A program made the position numbers and the translations under genes. Shown one piece after another: positions 1-9,036 of a stretch of DNA of 34,124 nt (positions are counted from its first letter, which is position 1; each line of letters opens with the position of its first letter). Under the pieces are notes generated by a model that saw only the letters and a list, made by a program, of their open reading frames with translations, ran no database searches and was not told the DNA's origin. This DNA is from Nitrososphaerales archaeon (GTDB lineage: Archaea; Thermoproteota; Nitrososphaeria; Conexivisphaerales; UBA164): assembly GCA_023256355.1 (NCBI GenBank), contig JAGDXJ010000003.1, forward strand, positions 1 through 34,124. The letters are read 5' to 3'.

Positions 1-98
1 AAAAATCATGACCAGAAGGCTTCAAAAACATTTCTGTAAGGGGCTATCTAAAGCTCACGAAAGGAGACTTTCACCCCCTTAACCCCCGTTAAGTTAAA
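1..98 (-). repeat. Degenerate copy A of a ~95-bp repeat (element relic, continues off window)
   Basis: Aligns by eye with 19661-19755: ggctatc-a-agctcacg-aag-..., CTTAACCCCCG, AAGTTAAA. Contains perfect hairpin CTTAAC-CCCC-GTTAAG. Confidence 0.7.
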
Positions 99-149
99 TA
101 ACATCTTTTCTAGAAAAATTTTATTAAAAGGCGATAGAGATTTTATGCG

Positions 150-1154
150 ATGGCATCTGACGGGTTAAAGAATAAAGTTTTCAGATCTTTTGATTTTTCA
201 ACATCGTTCTCAGGTTATTACAGCTCTGCTGGCTTTAAAGTCTACGCACATTCCAAAAAGATATTTGTTTTAGATTCGCAGGAGGGTAGGGAAATAGCAT
301 GTTATCCTCAAGTCCTAGGCGAAAAATTTGAAACTTTAAACTATAAACTAGCTAAAATGTTTGTAGAATTTTTGGATAGTGAAGGTCTTTTTTCTGAAAA
401 GATATTGATGCAACACGTTTTAAGGGCGTCGCTTGGATACAAGGTTTACGATGCGCTCAAGGATAAGGGAATTGAATTTGTTAACTCTTGGTCAAGGCCG
501 CTTTATAAATACGTGTCGTTCAGAAAACACGTACAGCGGGAACTTACGATGACGTATGATGATCCACCTGCGTTACCTTCTGGTGAATACATAGTTTTAA
601 AGCCCGATACAGAAGCTACGGGCAATACGTCACTTTTTGTTCTTGATAATCTTTTTAAAAAATGTTCATCAAGCTCGTGCAAAATAAAAAAAGTAATTTT
701 TTACGGATTCATATCAGACAGAGCCGTAAAAGTTCTTGAAGAATATCTAAGAGAAAGAGGCGTAGAAGGGGTCTATTATGCTATAGAGGACATAACACCT
801 CTGGCTGAAAATGGATACGACATGCCTCTGTACGGACTTGATGAGTCCCGTTACGAAAAAGACGGTGTAAAGAGTAAGCTTGCTGCTTTAGTTCCTGAGG
901 AAGTTTTAGATAAAATGATTGATTGTTATTATCCAGGAATGGATCAGCCTGGAGACTGGTCAGAAAGGCAGGTCAGGCTCTTTGACGGTAAAGAGTGGAA
1001 AAACGTAGATCCAAAAGTTCACGCTCAAAGGAGTCTGAACGTACTAGAAAAGCTCAGGGAGATAAGTAAGGATCAAGAATGGTACGATGCTGTTCATGAG
1101 ACTATATATAATAAAATAAAAGAAGACCTTTTAAAAATTTTAGGTGTGACTTAG
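150..1154 (+). CDS. Uncharacterised phosphoribosyltransferase-like protein (distantly UPRT-like)
   Basis: 334-aa ORF; YIVLKPDTEATGNTS resembles a PRPP-binding loop (D-[DE]-x-x-TG-x-[ST]); followed by a strand-helix segment KKVIFYGFISDRAVKVLEEY; AT-rich box about 25 nt upstream of ATG. Confidence 0.5.
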   Translation: MASDGLKNKVFRSFDFSTSFSGYYSSAGFKVYAHSKKIFVLDSQEGREIACYPQVLGEKFETLNYKLAKMFVEFLDSEGLFSEKILMQHVLRASLGYKVYDALKDKGIEFVNSWSRPLYKYVSFRKHVQRELTMTYDDPPALPSGEYIVLKPDTEATGNTSLFVLDNLFKKCSSSSCKIKKVIFYGFISDRAVKVLEEYLRERGVEGVYYAIEDITPLAENGYDMPLYGLDESRYEKDGVKSKLAALVPEEVLDKMIDCYYPGMDQPGDWSERQVRLFDGKEWKNVDPKVHAQRSLNVLEKLREISKDQEWYDAVHETIYNKIKEDLLKILGVT

Positions 1155-1415
1155 TATAAGTATAGCTATAACTATACCGTAAATTGCCACTGCTTCTCCT
1201 AGCGCTACCATTATAAGTGAGAAAGACCTGACTTCGGGTCTTTCAGGATGCTCAGCAACTGCCGCTGTAGCAGCTGCTCCTGCACCACCGATTGCTATCC
1301 CTGCTCCAAGAGCTGCTAAGCCGAACGCTATACCTGCGCCAACCGTATTTCCAAGCGTATTTAATGACTGATATATTAACAATATAAAAGGTAGCATCAA
1401 TTCCTCTGCCACCAA
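1140..1415 (-). CDS. atpK: A-type ATP synthase proteolipid (c/K) subunit
   Basis: 91 aa, two hydrophobic Gly/Ala-rich helices (GAGIAFGLAALGAGIAIGGAGAAATAAVAEHPE / LIMVALGEAVAIYGIVIAILIL) with carboxylate E in helix 2; TTG start preceded by GGTGAG. Confidence 0.93.
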   Translation of the reverse strand: MVAEELMLPFILLIYQSLNTLGNTVGAGIAFGLAALGAGIAIGGAGAAATAAVAEHPERPEVRSFSLIMVALGEAVAIYGIVIAILILSHT

Positions 1416-1547
1416 TTATTTCTCACCAGCAGTTTTAAGCTTTTTTATGTATTCATCTTTTAACTTTTCATATTCATTTTCTAAAATTTTGACGTATTCC
1501 TCATGTTTTTTCTTAATCTGCTCTTTAGCTTCGTTGAACGCTTCCAA
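1416..1547 (-). CDS. Small charged coiled-coil-like protein between atpD and atpK (not in supplied ORF track); possible ATP synthase peripheral component
   Basis: Read by hand from the reverse complement: TTG start, (M)[42 protein letters not shown], 43 aa; GGTGA 7 nt upstream; stop TAA abuts the TTG of atpK. Confidence 0.6.
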   Translation of the reverse strand: MEAFNEAKEQIKKKHEEYVKILENEYEKLKDEYIKKLKTAGEK

Positions 1548-2151
1548 CCATCTTCACCATTTTATCTCTTACCTTCTTTATCCTATTAAGCTCTTCCCTG
1601 TCCCTTTCTTCTAAAGTAATAGAAATGGACGCGATCTTTCTTTCAGTTTCAGGTATGACAACCTTTTCAAGAGCGTTTATTAGCTTGTCTGTGTCCCTTA
1701 GATCCTTGATCAGCTTCAAAATAAAAGATTTTAACCATGCGGCTTCTATAAGCGAATTTATAAGTGTATCCCCATCCCGAAAGAAGCTACTCTGGGCTAG
1801 GGTTGTTGGCGTTATATCCTTTTTAGATACTATAACAGGTCTCCAGTAATGAACGTCCATATATCTTTCTTTTTTAAGGTCTACTTCTAACCCACCTTCA
1901 AGAACTTTTGAAATTGCAGTTAACTCTTCATAACTCATGCTGGCAACCAGTACAGCGTAATCGTCGTAAGCTGTTTTAAGTTCCTCTAGAAACTTTCCGA
2001 GAACGGATGAAACCTGAGGACCGACCTCTGAAACCTTCTGTAATATTACATCTTTTTTTGTTGAGAGAATTTTATCTACATCTTTTGTAGCTTCAAGCTC
2101 TCTCTTTTGCCTTAAGAGCTCAGATTTAGATATTACGTTTCTGAACGACAT
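1525..2151 (-). CDS. atpD: A-type ATP synthase subunit D
   Basis: 208 aa; long helical protein with C-terminal [30 protein letters not shown] typical of subunit D; directly after atpB. Confidence 0.93.
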   Translation of the reverse strand: MSFRNVISKSELLRQKRELEATKDVDKILSTKKDVILQKVSEVGPQVSSVLGKFLEELKTAYDDYAVLVASMSYEELTAISKVLEGGLEVDLKKERYMDVHYWRPVIVSKKDITPTTLAQSSFFRDGDTLINSLIEAAWLKSFILKLIKDLRDTDKLINALEKVVIPETERKIASISITLEERDREELNRIKKVRDKMVKMVGSVQRS

Positions 2152-3517
2152 TCATGTACACCTTCTTGCTCTTTTCGCTTATGTTAGTCCACTCGCTCTC
2201 AGGTAGTATGGATAAAATCTCCCAAGCCAGGTTAAGAGTAGTATCAATGTCCCTGTTTTCGTATGGATCCTGTTTCATGAACTTCTTCTCAAAAGCATCA
2301 GCGAACTGAAGGTATTTCTTTGACGATTCTGGAATGCCTTCTTCTCCAACTATTTCTGCTAAGGACCTAACGTCCATAGCCTTTGAGTACGAATTGTAAA
2401 GCTGGTCGCTCAGCTCTTTATGGTCAGCCCTTGTCTTTCCTTCGCCAACGCCATCTTTCATAAGCCTGCTAAGGCTCATAAGGACGTTGACAGGCGGGTA
2501 AATGCCTTTATGATAGAGCTCTTTACCAAGAACTATCTGTCCCTCTGTTATGTATGCTGTTAGATCAGGTATGGGGTGTGTTATATCGTCTGCTGGCATC
2601 GATAGTATTGGCAGCTGGGTCAGACTTCCCTTTCTTCCTGAAATCCTTCCAGACCTTTCAAAGATAGTTGCCAAGTCAGTATAAAGATATCCAGGATAGC
2701 CTCTTCTGCTTGGAACTTCTTCTCTCATCATGCTAATTTCCCTCAAAGCTTCTCCATAGTTTGTCATATCAGTAAGTATAGCCAAAACATGATATCCTTC
2801 TTCAAATGCAAGGTATTCAGCTGCAGTCAGTGCAACCCTTGGGGTTACGATCCTTTCAACTGCAGGATCTTCAGCTAGATTTAAAAAGAGAACGCTTCTC
2901 TTTAAAGCTCCAGATTGTTCCAGTTCTCTTCTGAAAAACATCGCAGTATCTGCAGGAACGCCAACTGCCGCGAATACCACCGCAAACTCTTCACCCTTTG
3001 CTATCGTAGCCTGTCTGGCTATTTGCGCAGCAAGCGTATCATGCGGCAAACCCGAGCCTGAGAATATTGGTAGCTTTTGTCCCCTGACCATACTGAGCAT
3101 ACCATCTATGACAGAAACGCCTGTCTGGATAAATTCGTCAGGGTATTCTCTTTTGTACGGGTTCAGAATCTTCCCGTTTATGTCCAGTTCCTCGGAGCCA
3201 ACCGGTTCCGGCATGTTATCTATAGGCCTTCCGAGACCGTCAAATATTCTGCCCAAAAGCTCGTTCGAAACCGGAAGCTCAAGAGGCTTTCCGAGAAACC
3301 TTACCTTTACATCACGAGGAGAAAGCCCCTGTGTACCTTCAAAAACTTCAACCACAGCTATATCTTCGCTTACCTGTAAGGATCTTCCCAGCCTTTTTTC
3401 GCCATTGCCGAGCTCTATTTCAACAAGTTCCTCGTATCCGAGTTTTCCGTTGGTCTTTATTACCATCAGCGAGCCTCTTATGCTCTGAACGCTGCTAAAA
3501 GTTATACTTCCGCTCAA
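2126..3517 (-). CDS. atpB: A-type ATP synthase subunit B
   Basis: 463 aa; [65 protein letters not shown]. Confidence 0.97.
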   Translation of the reverse strand: MSGSITFSSVQSIRGSLMVIKTNGKLGYEELVEIELGNGEKRLGRSLQVSEDIAVVEVFEGTQGLSPRDVKVRFLGKPLELPVSNELLGRIFDGLGRPIDNMPEPVGSEELDINGKILNPYKREYPDEFIQTGVSVIDGMLSMVRGQKLPIFSGSGLPHDTLAAQIARQATIAKGEEFAVVFAAVGVPADTAMFFRRELEQSGALKRSVLFLNLAEDPAVERIVTPRVALTAAEYLAFEEGYHVLAILTDMTNYGEALREISMMREEVPSRRGYPGYLYTDLATIFERSGRISGRKGSLTQLPILSMPADDITHPIPDLTAYITEGQIVLGKELYHKGIYPPVNVLMSLSRLMKDGVGEGKTRADHKELSDQLYNSYSKAMDVRSLAEIVGEEGIPESSKKYLQFADAFEKKFMKQDPYENRDIDTTLNLAWEILSILPESEWTNISEKSKKVYMNVVQKRNI

Positions 3518-5232
3518 AATTCCATCACCTTCTTCATAATCGCTTCAAAATTTTCTTTACTCTTTACGTTAAACCTAGCCCTTATAACTTCAAGGTAAAG
3601 GGGGCTTGCCTTTATTTCTTCTACTGTTGCTCCTCCTGTTAGTTTTTCTTTGGCCTTTTCATAGAATGATATTATAAGTTTGAGCAAATAATACTGTACC
3701 AATGGAGGTGTATACCTGTCAACTTCGTGATATGCGCTCTGTTTTAAGAAACCTTCTCTGAGCATGTTTGCTGCCTCTAATAATAGCTTTTCATCCTCAG
3801 GAAGAACTTCAGGACCCAAGAGCCGTACGATGTTCCTCAGACTTTCTTCTTTAAACAGTATGTCCAAGGCTCTCCTTCTCAGCGTTTCAAATTCATCTGA
3901 TATATTTAGGCTCCACCAGTCAGAAAGCGATTCTACATATGAAGAATAGCTTGAGATCCAGTTTACAGCTGGATAATGCCTTGAGTAAGCCAGATTTGGG
4001 TCAAGCAACCAGAAAGCTTTTACATACCTCAGCGTGTGTGTTGTTACTGGTTCTGTAAAGTCTCCTCCTGGAGGTGAGACAGCACCTATTATAGATACGC
4101 TACCAAAGTCGCCAGAAAGAGTTTCAACATATCCTGCTCTTTCATAAAATGAAGCAATTCTGGAAGCCAAATACGAAGGGTAACCTTCTTCAGCTGGTAT
4201 TTCTTCAAGTCTTCCGCTGATCTCCCTTAAGGCTTCTGCCCACCTGCTTGTAGAGTCTGCAAGCATAAGCGAATCATATCCCATGTCTCTGTAGTATTCT
4301 GCTAACGTTAGCCCAACATAAACGCTTGCTTCCCTAGCAGCAACTGGCATGTTGCTTGTGTTAGCAATCATTATAGATTTTTGCATTATAGGCTTACCGC
4401 TTATTGGGTCGTTTAGCTTAGGAAACGTCTTCAATAGCTCAACCATTTCGTTCCCCCTTTCTCCGCAACCAACGTAAACAACTATTCTCGAGTTGGCCCA
4501 TGAAGCCATCTGATGCAATAGTACAGTTTTACCGGTTCCAAATCCGCCAGGAACAGCAGCGGAACCACCTTTTGCTAGAGGGAAAAATGCGTCGATAACT
4601 CTTTGTCCCGTTATAAGGGGTTCAGAGGCAACAAGCCTCCTTTTGATTGGTCTAGGTACCCTTACTGACCATCGTTGAAGCATTGATATGCTTTGTTTTT
4701 CGCTTCCTTGAACTTCAGCTATCTGATCAGTAACCTTATAATCCCCTTCAGGGGCTACATAAGTCAAGTTGCCGATAACGTTTGGAGGAATCATTATGTA
4801 ATGCCTTATCAGCTCTGTTTCTTCTACATAACCGATTTTTTCTCCTCCTTGAACCTTTATGCCAGGTTTAACCACAGGAACAAAATGCCAACTTTTATTG
4901 ACGTCAATAGCTTCAGCTGTATAACCTCTAGATATTGTGTAACCTTCGATCGTGCTTAAAGGTCTCTGGAGCCCATCATATATATTCCCAACTATTCCTG
5001 GTGCTAAAGTAACTGAAAGAGGCGATCCTAAACCTTCAACCGGTTCCCCAGGTTTTAACCCTGTTGTAAATTCGTAAACCTGCACGTATGCACTATCACC
5101 TTCAACCCTAACTACTTCTCCAATAAGGCCTGTTTCGCCTACTTTTACCATCTCATTCATTTGAACGCCAGATACGTTAGATGCCTTTACTACTGTACCC
5201 TTAACTTCGGTTATTCTACCTTTTACTTTCAA
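3514..5232 (-). CDS. atpA: A-type ATP synthase catalytic subunit A
   Basis: 572 aa; Walker [30 protein letters not shown]; no intein seen. Confidence 0.98.
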   Translation of the reverse strand: MKVKGRITEVKGTVVKASNVSGVQMNEMVKVGETGLIGEVVRVEGDSAYVQVYEFTTGLKPGEPVEGLGSPLSVTLAPGIVGNIYDGLQRPLSTIEGYTISRGYTAEAIDVNKSWHFVPVVKPGIKVQGGEKIGYVEETELIRHYIMIPPNVIGNLTYVAPEGDYKVTDQIAEVQGSEKQSISMLQRWSVRVPRPIKRRLVASEPLITGQRVIDAFFPLAKGGSAAVPGGFGTGKTVLLHQMASWANSRIVVYVGCGERGNEMVELLKTFPKLNDPISGKPIMQKSIMIANTSNMPVAAREASVYVGLTLAEYYRDMGYDSLMLADSTSRWAEALREISGRLEEIPAEEGYPSYLASRIASFYERAGYVETLSGDFGSVSIIGAVSPPGGDFTEPVTTHTLRYVKAFWLLDPNLAYSRHYPAVNWISSYSSYVESLSDWWSLNISDEFETLRRRALDILFKEESLRNIVRLLGPEVLPEDEKLLLEAANMLREGFLKQSAYHEVDRYTPPLVQYYLLKLIISFYEKAKEKLTGGATVEEIKASPLYLEVIRARFNVKSKENFEAIMKKVMEF

Positions 5233-5779
5233 TCTCGTTCACCTTGTTTATTATTATCCGTTTTAACTCTCTCTTGATATCGTTTAGCATTCTATCCAGA
5301 TCATACGTTATGCTTTCATCACCTTTTTTAAACGAAAACCCTCTATCAAAATCAGTTACGCCACTAATCTTTATCCTATGTTTTCTTGCAATCTTGGTTA
5401 GTTTTTCTTGATCAAGCCTACCTGCATAAACTTCAAAACCTTCTCCTATTCCCTTTAAACCTTTAGAAAACAGTTTTTCGAGCATCATGCCGTACCTATC
5501 ACTTTCGAGAAATTCTTTATATGCTTCAGAAATAAGCTTTTCTAGAAGTTCATCTTCTTTTATGCTTAAAATTCTTTTACCTTCAAGTTCTTGCTGTGAA
5601 GTCCTGATAAGCCTTTCCTTTTCAGATGATTTTTTTGCTTCTTCAACTATTTTTTGCCCTTCTTCAAAGGCTTCATTTTTTTTATCTTCAATCATCTTAA
5701 ACGAATCATCAAGTGCCCGGCTCAGAGTTTCCAACGCTATGTTTTTTTCCCTTTCAATTATAGAAATTATGCTTTCCAT
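5216..5779 (-). CDS. atpE: A-type ATP synthase subunit E
   Basis: 187 aa; charged helical N-terminus and alpha/beta C-terminus; between F and A genes. Confidence 0.87.
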   Translation of the reverse strand: MESIISIIEREKNIALETLSRALDDSFKMIEDKKNEAFEEGQKIVEEAKKSSEKERLIRTSQQELEGKRILSIKEDELLEKLISEAYKEFLESDRYGMMLEKLFSKGLKGIGEGFEVYAGRLDQEKLTKIARKHRIKISGVTDFDRGFSFKKGDESITYDLDRMLNDIKRELKRIIINKVNEIESKR

Positions 5780-5780
5780 A

Positions 5781-6074
5781 TCAGAAAACCTTCATGACCC
5801 TTTTTACTTCGCTTTCTACACTAGTCGCAGTCTCAAAAACTCTATAGGGAGGGTCCAAAACCAGTATAGGGGGTTCAACTTTCATAGAAAGTTCATCGAT
5901 TTCTTTTTCTATTCCCTTTACTACTGACCTGTCAATTACGATTAAACCATAACTGGATACTTTGGATTTTATTTGGTTAAGTACTTCATTTTTGTCCTCG
6001 CTCTCAAAGCCTATAAAACCAAGTAACCTAAAAAATGTAACAAACCTTTCAGAACCTATTGCCAAACCTTTCAA
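5781..6074 (-). CDS. atpF: A-type ATP synthase subunit F
   Basis: 97 aa, GLAIGSERFVTFFRLLGF...YGLIVIDRSVV; TTG start; first gene of cassette. Confidence 0.87.
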   Translation of the reverse strand: MKGLAIGSERFVTFFRLLGFIGFESEDKNEVLNQIKSKVSSYGLIVIDRSVVKGIEKEIDELSMKVEPPILVLDPPYRVFETATSVESEVKRVMKVF

Positions 6075-6369
6075 TCCTTAAGTTTATATTAATGTGCTGC
6101 TCTTTTTAATTTTTACTGATTAACAATAACTTAATATATATAAGGTACAATCAAAAAATGTTAATTTTAAACGTTTTATTTCAAAAGTTTTGAATATAAA
6201 GTTGCATTTTTCGACCGGGCATATTTATATTTTTGTTGATAAGCATTATAATTTTAAAACCGGTTCATCAATCAGAAAGAAATTTGTTAAAAAACATTAT
6301 AGTTAAAAGACAAACGGCTTTATTACTAGATGATTAAAAAATTTAAAAATAAATACCTAAAAAATAACA

Positions 6370-6933
6370 GTGAATAAAGGTGCGCTACATTTGCAAAAAA
6401 TGAAACCGATTAAAAGAGGATTAGTTATAATATATCATGGTAATGGAAAAGGTAAGACTACAGCGGCAATCGGTATGCTTATAAGAGCCATAGGACATGG
6501 CTATAGAGCAGCTTATCTGCAGTTTTTAAAGAACTCTGTTAGCGGCGAGACAAAATTTCTGTCTAAAATTTCTGAAGTGCTTTTCTATCCAGGGGGAGCC
6601 GGTTTCGTCGGAATCATGGGAGATAAAAAATCTTTGGATGAGCACAGGAAAAAAGCTAAGGAAACGTTAAAATTTGCAAGTAAAATCCTTCAAGAAGGAA
6701 ATTACTATATCGTTGTCCTCGATGAGATAAACTGTGCTTTAAGCCTCGGTTTACTTGATCTGGAAGAAGTTTTGCAGACTATAAATTCTAGACAAAAAAA
6801 TGTCAACGTAGTTCTCACAGGATGTACGGCGCCAGATAAGCTTATAGAAATTGCTGATATAGTAACTGAAATGGTAAAGGTTAAGCATATATACGATCAA
6901 GGTTACCTTGCTAAAATTGGTGTAGATTTCTAA
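6370..6933 (+). CDS. cobO: Cob(I)alamin (corrinoid) adenosyltransferase, BtuR/CobO family
   Basis: 187 aa; GLVIIYHGNGKGKTTAAIGMLIRAIGHGYRAAYLQFLK P-loop and family signature; GTG start. Confidence 0.93.
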   Translation: MNKGALHLQKMKPIKRGLVIIYHGNGKGKTTAAIGMLIRAIGHGYRAAYLQFLKNSVSGETKFLSKISEVLFYPGGAGFVGIMGDKKSLDEHRKKAKETLKFASKILQEGNYYIVVLDEINCALSLGLLDLEEVLQTINSRQKNVNVVLTGCTAPDKLIEIADIVTEMVKVKHIYDQGYLAKIGVDF

Positions 6934-6980
6934 TATGGTTTGATTTTTATCGTATTTAAGAGTTTATATTAACGCATGAG

Positions 6981-7958
6981 TTAACGAAAATTATGAGGTA
7001 AAACTCTGAACATGTTTAAAACATAGATGCCTGGGTAATCACCGTAAGATGAGGCATCTATGCTTCCTGCAACCCGTTTGTTTAGTGCTATGAATGGGCC
7101 TTCTTCCCACTTTACTGCCTCAAATTTTTTGTATAAGGCTGCGGATAGTTCAAAAGATTTTTTTAGATTCTTCTCGTCGCATAAAAAAACTTTGTCATTT
7201 ATGCTGCCAAAAATTTTCTTATAAATTTTTGATATATCGTCTATCAATCTTTTTTTATTAGAAAAAACTACGGTTTGTTCTCGAGTCTGTCCAGCCACAC
7301 AAGCAGGCGAATACATATATAACGATTCGCCCAAGGCTAACTTTTCTGATGAAAAAGTAAGATCTACTAACGAGTAACCAGAAAGCTCATACAACATGTC
7401 TAATTTTAAACCGAACCTGTTTGGTGATTGAGCAAAAACAGGAATGTTTTTTGGGATATTCCCGTTGCTAACTCTGTAAGGTCTGGTGTAAAATGACCAT
7501 GATAAATCTTCCCAAGATTTTCCGACAGGATTTAACAGAGCTATTCTTTTGTTTTTTAAAGAAAGCAACCATGAAATAAATACTTCCTTCCTACTTCCCA
7601 TTACAGTTACATAATCGGTCTTATGGAAAGATTTGAGTTCTTCAACGCTAAATATTTTTTGTTCGGCATTTATATCTATTCTTTCGTACTCCGAATCTTT
7701 ATAACACCCAAGTGACCAGCCCTGAGCCCTTAAAGAGTCTAGCAGAAAAACATTTATCAAACCTTCTTCTACCTTGTTCGGTTTTAATCTATCATAAATT
7801 TCTGATTCTCTACCGTGGTCTTCAAGCTTGAAGCCGCTTGCCTTTTTGATTTCTCCTATCTTTTTTACTATAGACCTTCTTTTTCTCAATAATCTAATAC
7901 AATCATATAAAATTGCGAAAGCCTCTTCCCTTTTTTTAGAAAGCTCTTCATCTTTCAT
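6981..7958 (-). CDS. Chorismate mutase (AroQ-type) N-terminal domain fused to an unassigned ~230-aa domain
   Basis: N-terminus RLLRKRRSIVKKIGEIKKASGFKLEDHGRESEIYDRL is AroQ-like; C-terminal part lacks an obvious GxGxxG of prephenate dehydrogenase; last gene of aro cassette. Confidence 0.7.
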   Translation of the reverse strand: MKDEELSKKREEAFAILYDCIRLLRKRRSIVKKIGEIKKASGFKLEDHGRESEIYDRLKPNKVEEGLINVFLLDSLRAQGWSLGCYKDSEYERIDINAEQKIFSVEELKSFHKTDYVTVMGSRKEVFISWLLSLKNKRIALLNPVGKSWEDLSWSFYTRPYRVSNGNIPKNIPVFAQSPNRFGLKLDMLYELSGYSLVDLTFSSEKLALGESLYMYSPACVAGQTREQTVVFSNKKRLIDDISKIYKKIFGSINDKVFLCDEKNLKKSFELSAALYKKFEAVKWEEGPFIALNKRVAGSIDASSYGDYPGIYVLNMFRVLPHNFR

Positions 7959-9036
7959 TTATAAAACCCCCTCTAAGGGCCATATCTGCGAACACGAAGT
8001 AAGTTAAGGCTTCTGCTATTGGGACAGCTCGGGGTATAACGCAGGCATCATGCATTCCTTTTAGCTGCAAAATACCCTCTTCCATCTTTTTTACGTTTAC
8101 AGTTCGTTGAGGTTTGTAAATAGAAGAAACCGGCTTAAATGCGATCGTTACTATCAAGGGTTGACCGTTAGTCATTCCGCCAAGGATACCCCCGGCGTTG
8201 TTTGTGAGTGTAGTTATTTCATTGTTACTTAAAACATATATGTCGTTGTTTTGTGAACCCCTAAGCTTTGAAGCTCTGAAACCTGCACCAATTTCTACTC
8301 CTTTTACTGCAGGTATGGAAAAATAAGCTTTTGCAAGTTCAGAATCTAGCGAAGAGAAAACTGGTTGCCCAAGTCCTACGGGAAGCTTACCAGTCGTTAT
8401 TCTTATTGTACCTCCTAAGCTATCGCCTTCCCTTTTGGCTTTAAGTATCTCTTCCTGCATCAACGCATCGTGTTCTGTTGAGGGACATCGTGTCTCAAAT
8501 TCATACCTTTTTCTAGCGCTCTCTATATCAAGGTCCGGACACTCTACTGATCCTATGCTTTTTGTATAACCAACTACCTCTATTCTTAACGGCTTTAGTA
8601 TTTCTTCTGCTACAGCTCCCGCTATTACAAATCCAACAGTTATTCTAGCGGAAAATCTCCCCCCTCCTCGAGGATCATTAAACCCTTTATACTTAATATA
8701 AGCAGGATAATCCGCATGGCCTGGCCTTACCCAGCCTTCTTCGGCAAAGCTGTAAAAATCGTCAACGTAACCTTTATTCCTAACAATCGCGACAAACGGT
8801 GCGCCCGTTGCCTTTCCCCTGTAAACACCCGAAAGTATTTCTACAGAGTCATCCTCTTTTCTTTTGGTTGATGCTGCAGATGTACTTGGTTTGCGCCTTG
8901 CTAGCCATTCGTTTATTCTTTTTTCATCTATTTCTGTACCTGCTGGTATACCTTCAATAAGAACACCTACAGCTTCACCATGACTTTCTCCAAAGCTTAC
9001 CATTAAGAGAGATCTGCCTAATGAGTTATCACTCAA
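7948..9036 (-). CDS. aroC: Chorismate synthase
   Basis: 362 aa; FGESHGEAVGVLIEGIPAG, RPGHADYPAYIKY, DPRGGGRFSAR. Confidence 0.98.
   Translation of the reverse strand: MSDNSLGRSLLMVSFGESHGEAVGVLIEGIPAGTEIDEKRINEWLARRKPSTSAASTKRKEDDSVEILSGVYRGKATGAPFVAIVRNKGYVDDFYSFAEEGWVRPGHADYPAYIKYKGFNDPRGGGRFSARITVGFVIAGAVAEEILKPLRIEVVGYTKSIGSVECPDLDIESARKRYEFETRCPSTEHDALMQEEILKAKREGDSLGGTIRITTGKLPVGLGQPVFSSLDSELAKAYFSIPAVKGVEIGAGFRASKLRGSQNNDIYVLSNNEITTLTNNAGGILGGMTNGQPLIVTIAFKPVSSIYKPQRTVNVKKMEEGILQLKGMHDACVIPRAVPIAEALTYFVFADMALRGGFINER

Noticed and set aside
1625-1849. ORFs antisense to the ATP synthase genes (also 3077-3379, 3108-3488, 3764-3949, 4693-4959, 5487-5927)
   Set aside because: They lie opposite strongly conserved genes and have no recognisable domains; treated as shadow ORFs.
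2126-5232. Possible intein in ATP synthase A or B subunits
   Set aside because: Both proteins have normal length and uninterrupted P-loop regions.
6075-6369. 295-bp AT-rich gap between atpF and cobO as an ncRNA or tRNA locus
   Set aside because: No cloverleaf, GTTCRANNC-like T arm or clear C/D box pair visible; only divergent promoter-like AT tracts can be supported.
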